Of a DNA stretch of 64,000 nt, positions 59,540-64,000 are shown piece by piece; the first letter of the stretch is position 1, and every line of letters starts with the position of its first letter. This DNA is from Zoogloeaceae bacterium (GTDB taxonomy: Bacteria > Pseudomonadota > Gammaproteobacteria > Burkholderiales > Rhodocyclaceae): NCBI GenBank assembly GCA_024235655.1, contig JACKLY010000002.1, positions 279,707-343,706 on the forward strand, given 5' to 3'. The position numbers and the translations under genes are program-made. The notes under the pieces are model-generated. The model ran no database searches and was not told the DNA's origin. It saw nothing but the letters and a program-made list of their open reading frames with translations.

Positions 59540-60604
59540 TCAGATTCTTACAAGCTTATCGAATGGCGCAACATAAAAATACGGCGCATCTTTCTGTAAT
59601 GCCTCTTTGTCTCGCCGCAAGACGTTCTCATCCCCAATTCTGATGTAATAGTAATAGGGCTTGTCGACCGCTCCCCAACTGCGCTTGAACTGGTAGACCC
59701 CATCTTGGGTGTGCCAAGTCCCCCCCCAGTTCCACCACTTATAACCGTTGGCGACCGCATCCGTCATTGCGTTGAATATCAGCAAGCTCATTGGCTGGCT
59801 TGATCGATATCGCGCGACTATAACTGGCGTGAAATACTCAACAAACCCATTGAAATAGAAAAGTAATAACGCAGCCACCGGCGCCCCATCCAGCCAAGCG
59901 GTATATAGCTTGTAGTCTTTCCCGTACTTAAATGCGCTATCTATCGCTCGAAAGAATCTGGCAGGCTTCGCTCGCCCACCGATAACAGCCATGTTTTCGG
60001 CATGCGTATCACATAGAAAATTGACGGCTCCATCCCAGATATCGTCAGTTACATTAATTCCTTGTTTGAATGCCTTGCGCACCATATTTCTTGTCTTGTG
60101 ATGGAGTGCAGACATAACTACTTCTTCTGACGCCCTGTCAGCGATTGGCAAGGGTGTGAATTGGCCGATACGGGAATCCTTATAGGTCGGATTCAAAGAT
60201 GTTTCATAGACATCGAGGTGCACTTCAAAGGGACTTGCAACCACTGTCGAACTGCTACATCCAATATTGACTGTAAACTCGTAAAAATGGTTCAACAATA
60301 CTGCAATCACCTGGCGATCGCCAGCTCTGGTAATAACGCCGCCATTGCTGCCATAGAAGGGGAGTGAATTTGCTATCGGACCAAAGCCCGCGATAGTTGT
60401 TACAAACGAAGGCAGTACCCCTTTGATTTCACCATCTTCGTCCACGGCCAAAAAATAGTGATCTTCAGCCTTCGCCCCCAGGAAATCCTTAAGCAGCTTG
60501 CGATATTCCAAGGATGCGAAGAAAAGTGCTCCCTCTGAAGCGCGAAGAAAAGCATCATAGGCTGCATGATATTCCGGCGTTAACTTACTAACAGTAAGCT
60601 TCAT
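59540..60604 (-). CDS. FemAB/GNAT-like transferase
   Basis: 354 aa. It has the double-GNAT layout of FemAB-like proteins: MKLTVSKLTPEYHAAYDAFLRASEGALFFASLEYRKLLKDF at the N-terminus, LPFYGSNGGVI near 83, HHKTRNMVRKAFKQG near 155 and the acyl-CoA or aminoacyl-tRNA-site-like PVAALLLFYFNGFVEYFTPV ... KWWNWGGTWHTQDGVYQFKRSWGA near 240-320. Relatives occur in exopolysaccharide clusters and may attach an acyl or amino acid group to an amino sugar. Its start is coupled (ATGA) to the aminotransferase stop. Confidence 0.82.
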   Translation of the reverse strand: MKLTVSKLTPEYHAAYDAFLRASEGALFFASLEYRKLLKDFLGAKAEDHYFLAVDEDGEIKGVLPSFVTTIAGFGPIANSLPFYGSNGGVITRAGDRQVIAVLLNHFYEFTVNIGCSSSTVVASPFEVHLDVYETSLNPTYKDSRIGQFTPLPIADRASEEVVMSALHHKTRNMVRKAFKQGINVTDDIWDGAVNFLCDTHAENMAVIGGRAKPARFFRAIDSAFKYGKDYKLYTAWLDGAPVAALLLFYFNGFVEYFTPVIVARYRSSQPMSLLIFNAMTDAVANGYKWWNWGGTWHTQDGVYQFKRSWGAVDKPYYYYIRIGDENVLRRDKEALQKDAPYFYVAPFDKLVRI

Positions 60605-61620
60605 GCCAAAATCTCCGTCATCGCTCGCTCCACGGCTCGAATCTGCTCCTCACTCATGGCCGGATAAAACGGCACAGACAAGGTCGTATTGAATATATCC
60701 GTCGCGGTGGGGAATGCCCCATCGGGCAAACCCGCTTGTCTATGCAACAAGACGTCTACTCCGCGCCGTACGTTGACCCCCAAGGCTTCAAAACGTGGTG
60801 CAACGCGCTCATAACCTCCCATTACCGTCAAGGGGAAGCGAAAAAACATTGATCGATCCCATACGGCCTTCAGCCGTGTAATGCTTTTGTTCGTGGCGGC
60901 CGTACCATAGCGCTTTGCTGTGCGTGCTCGCCAGTTCAACATTTCTTTGTATCGAGCTAACTGCGATAGACCTAACGCCGCCTGCAGATCGCTCAGACGT
61001 GTGGGATAGGGGATGGCGCTTTGTTGCAACTGAAGCCGTTCTGCAATTTCGGAATCGGAGGTTGCCACCATCCCTCCTTCTCCGGTCGCCAAGCATTTCG
61101 TGGCGTGAAAAGAAAATACCGCGATTTCACCAACATGTCCGACACGAGGGGAAAAGCACTGGCAACAATCTTCCACAATAGGGATGCCGAATCTTAGGAG
61201 TGACTTTACATCAGCGGCAATACCGAACGGATGCACGACGACAATCGCGGCCGTATCGCTTGAAATCGATTTTTCCACTGATGCTGCAGATAGGCACCAA
61301 TCTTCACCGACATCACAAAAAACAGGAATGGCGCCGATTTCATTGATGGCATCGGCAACTGCACGACATACGTAAGTCGGAAGCAATACTTTCTGCCCCA
61401 CACTTGTCCCAACCGCCCTGAGAGAAGTCACCAGCCCTGCCTGTCCACTTCCCACAGCCCATGCATGTCTATAGCCAAGGAATTTTGCGACTTCTGACTC
61501 AAATTTTTGGGTAGCAGCACCTTTGGCAATCTGTCTACTCGTTAACGCAGAAGCTACCGCGGCAACATCTATGTCCGTGATCCAAGGAGATGAGTGGGGT
61601 ATGCAGGCTTTTATTTCCAT
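60601..61620 (-). CDS. DegT/DnrJ/EryC1/StrS-family aminotransferase
   Basis: 339 aa from the ATG at 61620, which shares its A with the asnB 3 TGA (TGATG). PLP enzyme of the sugar aminotransferase family: RQIAKGAATQKFESEVAKFLG, AVGSGQAGLVTSLRAVG, DCCQCFSPRVG and the Schiff-base Lys in FSFHATKCLATGEGGM. It is shorter than most members (about 370-400 aa). It converts a keto-sugar to an amino sugar, or serves as a 3-amino or 4-amino transferase; the site is not predictable. It probably feeds an amine to the FemAB-like or formyltransferase enzyme. Confidence 0.9.
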   Translation of the reverse strand: MEIKACIPHSSPWITDIDVAAVASALTSRQIAKGAATQKFESEVAKFLGYRHAWAVGSGQAGLVTSLRAVGTSVGQKVLLPTYVCRAVADAINEIGAIPVFCDVGEDWCLSAASVEKSISSDTAAIVVVHPFGIAADVKSLLRFGIPIVEDCCQCFSPRVGHVGEIAVFSFHATKCLATGEGGMVATSDSEIAERLQLQQSAIPYPTRLSDLQAALGLSQLARYKEMLNWRARTAKRYGTAATNKSITRLKAVWDRSMFFRFPLTVMGGYERVAPRFEALGVNVRRGVDVLLHRQAGLPDGAFPTATDIFNTTLSVPFYPAMSEEQIRAVERAMTEILA

Positions 61621-63500
61621 CAATGGAAATTCACTTCTAACCATTGATCAATGCTCAACAGTGACCATATCAAAAGGCGCCAGTTACTTTCTCCGGAAAG
61701 ATGCTGTTGAATCAGTGAATTTAAGGTGCTGTAATCTAGAAATTGATAAATAGGCGCGTTCTGGTTACCAAGTCGCCGCTTCACGAACTCAATGCTCTCT
61801 CCTCTAAACCAAGTAGCATCGGGACCAGAGAATCCTTGTTTTTCGCGTTGTGCAACTTCTGCTGGAATATATTTTGTCATAGCATCCCGCAGTATCTGCT
61901 TGCCATCCCGCGTCCGCGCGAAATATTTTGCGGATTTTCCGCCCGGCTCGTTCTCATTTATGCGAATAGCCTCCGCCAGATTATTGAGTTTCAGCGACAC
62001 CGGGCAGCGCATTGCAAAGTCAACTAGATCATTGTCAAGAAATGGAACCCGGCTTTCGAGCCCATGCGCCATGCTGAGCTTGTCTTCCACAACCAGCAAG
62101 CCGTGAAGGAAAGTTTTTGCCTCGAAGTAGAGTGAGTGATTGATGTAGTCCTCAGGCGTGTACAAGCGATCCGAGTGGTGCTTGAAGACATCGCGGAAAA
62201 TATCACGCGTCCAGACATCCTTCACCTCACCCCACACCGGCGAAAACACTTGCCTGATGTGTGAGTTGGGCAATAGCCGTTGCCAGAACTGGTAGTAATT
62301 GTCGATGTAATGCTCGAAATCATCGTTGGCGACGGCGCGATAGTAACGCCACGGATAGCCACCGAAGAGTTCGTCGCCGCCCGCTCCCGAAAGCACGACC
62401 TTGACAAATTTGGAGGCTAGTTTGGCCGCATAGAAATTTGGATAGCTTTGGCCCACGCGCGGCTCTTCAATGTGCCAAGCCAGTTTTGGCAATACGCGCT
62501 CCATGTCGCCCGCTTTCAGGACCATCTCGTAGTGCTCGGTCTTGAAGCAATAGGACATGTACTCAGCCTTGCTGCGTTCATCGAAACCAAGCTCAAGGCC
62601 TGAGGCCGAACTGAGATCGAAACCGCAAGTGAAGGTCTTCATGTACGGGTAAGACTGTGCCGCAATCGCAGTAATCGATCCGGAATCCATGCCTCCGCTA
62701 AGGTAACTCCCCAACTCCACGTCAGTAACGAGTTGTCGCTTCACCGCTTGCTGGAACAGTCGGTCGAGCTCCTCACGATACGCATCCCGATCTATCGGGC
62801 CAGACGGTTCGCGAAACTCGAAATCCCAATACTCAGCCAGCTTTAGCTTCGGGTTCTTATCCGACAGGCGAAGGAATCCGTAGTGCCCGGCTGGAAACAT
62901 TTTCACGTCCTGTAGAAGCGTTCGGTCGGTAAAAATATTCTGAAAAGTGAAATATTCAAGCAGGGCAGCCTTGTCAAGACGCCGCTCAAACGCTGGTTGG
63001 GCAAGTATCGCCTTCTGTTCGGAGCCAAAGGCTAAAGTGTTTCCAACGACTGCGTAATAAAGTGGTTTTATCCCGTAGCGATCCCGAGCCAGCAGCAGGC
63101 TACGCTCCCGCCGATCCCACAATGCGAAGGCAAACATGCCGTTCAAACGGCCGACCGCCTTGGCACCCCACTGGATCAGGGCATTAAGGAGTACTTCCGA
63201 ATCAGATTGCGAACGAAAGCGAGCGCCTTCGGCCTCTAATTCGGTACGCAGTTCCCGATAGTTGTAGATTTCACCGTTATAGGTGAGCACGAAGCGCTGA
63301 TCCGCCGATATCATCGGCTGACTCGCTGCGGGAGATAAGTCGATAACGGCCAGGCGGCGGTGCCCGAGACCGACGTTACCTTCGACCCATTGCCCCTCGC
63401 CATCCGGCCCGCGATGCGCTATGGCGTCGGTCATCCGCTTTAGGATGTCCGGTGAAACGAACTCACCGTTGAGGTTAACGAGGCCGGTTACGCCACACAT
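61620..63500 (-). CDS. AsnB-like glutamine amidotransferase 3
   Basis: 626 aa, MCGVTGLVNLNGEF start with Cys2 nucleophile. Glutaminase motifs are HRGPDGEGQW, YNGEIYNYRELR and QSDSEVLL. The synthetase PPi loop is LSGGMDSG near residue 265 (last Ser replaced by Gly compared with SGGxDSS of copies 1 and 2). GAGGDELFGGYPWRYYR and ESRVPFLDNDLVDFA follow. It is coupled to the downstream aminotransferase and lies 3 bp after the upstream aminotransferase, forming an aminotransferase-AsnB-aminotransferase unit. Confidence 0.93.
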   Translation of the reverse strand: MCGVTGLVNLNGEFVSPDILKRMTDAIAHRGPDGEGQWVEGNVGLGHRRLAVIDLSPAASQPMISADQRFVLTYNGEIYNYRELRTELEAEGARFRSQSDSEVLLNALIQWGAKAVGRLNGMFAFALWDRRERSLLLARDRYGIKPLYYAVVGNTLAFGSEQKAILAQPAFERRLDKAALLEYFTFQNIFTDRTLLQDVKMFPAGHYGFLRLSDKNPKLKLAEYWDFEFREPSGPIDRDAYREELDRLFQQAVKRQLVTDVELGSYLSGGMDSGSITAIAAQSYPYMKTFTCGFDLSSASGLELGFDERSKAEYMSYCFKTEHYEMVLKAGDMERVLPKLAWHIEEPRVGQSYPNFYAAKLASKFVKVVLSGAGGDELFGGYPWRYYRAVANDDFEHYIDNYYQFWQRLLPNSHIRQVFSPVWGEVKDVWTRDIFRDVFKHHSDRLYTPEDYINHSLYFEAKTFLHGLLVVEDKLSMAHGLESRVPFLDNDLVDFAMRCPVSLKLNNLAEAIRINENEPGGKSAKYFARTRDGKQILRDAMTKYIPAEVAQREKQGFSGPDATWFRGESIEFVKRRLGNQNAPIYQFLDYSTLNSLIQQHLSGESNWRLLIWSLLSIDQWLEVNFH

Positions 63501-63503
63501 GAA

Positions 63504-64000
63504 TCAGCGGATAGAGTGAAGCGCATCGACGACGTATTCGAAATCTTCCTTCGCCATCCGATTATGGAGAGGAATCGCCATCGTTTGATCATTACAGTCA
63601 CGAGCAGCCGGGAAATCTTCTGGCTTCAGGCTGAATCGTTGCGCGTAAAAACCAAGCATGTGGACTGCGTGCGTCCCAGGTCGAGTAGAGATACCCTTGG
63701 ACTGCAAGTACTCCATAATCTCATTGCGTAGCAGCGGAGCTTTTTCTGGGTTTACATACAAGACGTAGGCTTGCCACGCGTGGCGGCAGTCCTTTTGGGT
63801 CTGCGGCGGAAGCAACCAATCGATATCCGCCAGCGACTCCGTATAGAAGGCTGCCCACTGTGCCCGCTCCTCTATGAACTGGTCGAGCTTACTTAACTGG
63901 ACGAGGCCAACCGCACCCTGCAGATCAGTCATCCGGTAGTTGAACCCGAGCAGGTTGAATTCCGGCAGCAAGTAGGGGCGCGGCCCCTTGTGCCGTTGCT
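63504..64000 (-). CDS. DegT/DnrJ/EryC1/StrS-family aminotransferase, 5'-truncated by window edge
   Basis: C-terminal 164 codons only; the frame is open to the right edge, so the catalytic Lys and the start are outside. HKGPRPYLLPEFNLLGFNYRMTDLQGAVGLVQL lies in order at the beginning, with the diagnostic N-Y-R-M-T-D/E. HAWQAYVLYV and STRPGTHAVHMLGFY are the later family landmarks, and FPAARDCNDQTMAIPLHNRM is the family end. It resembles the PseC/ArnB/perosamine-synthase type. It is followed immediately by asnB 3. Confidence 0.92.
   Translation of the reverse strand, partial: QRHKGPRPYLLPEFNLLGFNYRMTDLQGAVGLVQLSKLDQFIEERAQWAAFYTESLADIDWLLPPQTQKDCRHAWQAYVLYVNPEKAPLLRNEIMEYLQSKGISTRPGTHAVHMLGFYAQRFSLKPEDFPAARDCNDQTMAIPLHNRMAKEDFEYVVDALHSIR

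Noticed and set aside
29978..64000. Exosortase/PEP-CTERM system
   Set aside because: OlsB-like, AsnB, FemAB-like and deacetylase genes occur in such systems, but no exosortase or PEP-CTERM protein is visible and an ABC exporter is present instead.
1..64000. Insertion sequences, integrases or prophage genes
   Set aside because: No transposase-like, integrase-like or phage structural protein was recognised in any frame, and no long terminal inverted repeats were seen.

Overview
The window reads as chromosomal DNA of a betaproteobacterium, most likely a Rhodocyclales member (Dechloromonas/Azonexus-like). This is an inference from gene content and order (rsmD, two M16 peptidases, ftsY-ftsE-ftsX-rpoH, a caa3-type cox operon, mpl, aroQ-accB-accC-prmA) and from protein character; no database search was possible.

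Left part, about 1-32.3 kb, is high-GC core genome. It holds: a truncated TPR protein divergent from mutM; a dynamin-like GTPase and a CHASE-GGDEF diguanylate cyclase; coaD-ferredoxin with rsmD and an M16 peptidase pair on the minus strand; ftsY-ftsE-ftsX and rpoH on the plus strand; a DnaJ-like membrane protein; a DUF2244-coxB-coxA-small protein-ctaG-coxC operon followed by SURF1, an Sco-like protein and ctaB; mpl; aroQ-accB-accC-prmA-DUF3426; a PfkB kinase; a glycine-zipper lipoprotein; an olsB-olsA pair for ornithine lipid; and apaH. Three regulatory signals are visible. A perfect CIRCE element lies upstream of rpoH, a perfect FNR/Anr box lies upstream of the cox operon, and a perfect 10-bp hairpin buries the Shine-Dalgarno of olsB.

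Right part, about 32.3-64 kb, is one long minus-strand cell-surface polysaccharide locus that runs off the right edge. In transcription order (right to left) it holds: a partial DegT-type aminotransferase, AsnB-like amidotransferase 3, a second aminotransferase, a FemAB/GNAT-like transferase, a radical SAM enzyme, a NodU/TobZ-like carbamoyltransferase, a NodB-like deacetylase, a formyltransferase, a WbqC-like protein, a glycosyltransferase with an LKAE repeat helix, two Wzt-like ATPases and one Wzm permease. Then come two copies of a CgeB-like glycosyltransferase plus AsnB module, three GT4 glycosyltransferases, and nucleotide-sugar enzymes for a 6-deoxy-L-amino sugar. The locus ends with an apparent UDP-QuiNAc set: 4-reductase, PglC-like initiating transferase and membrane 4,6-dehydratase. 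The middle of this locus, about 47.5-61.6 kb, is visibly richer in A+T than the core genes and uses more TTG/GTG starts.

Read together, the right part suggests a heteropolysaccharide built on undecaprenyl phosphate from an N-acetyl-6-deoxyhexosamine primer. It would be extended in the cytoplasm and exported by an ABC transporter with two ATPases. It would probably be decorated by amidation, N-formylation, O-carbamoylation and amine or acyl groups. The least familiar part is the repeated glycosyltransferase-amidotransferase module together with the three AsnB proteins and the double Wzt.
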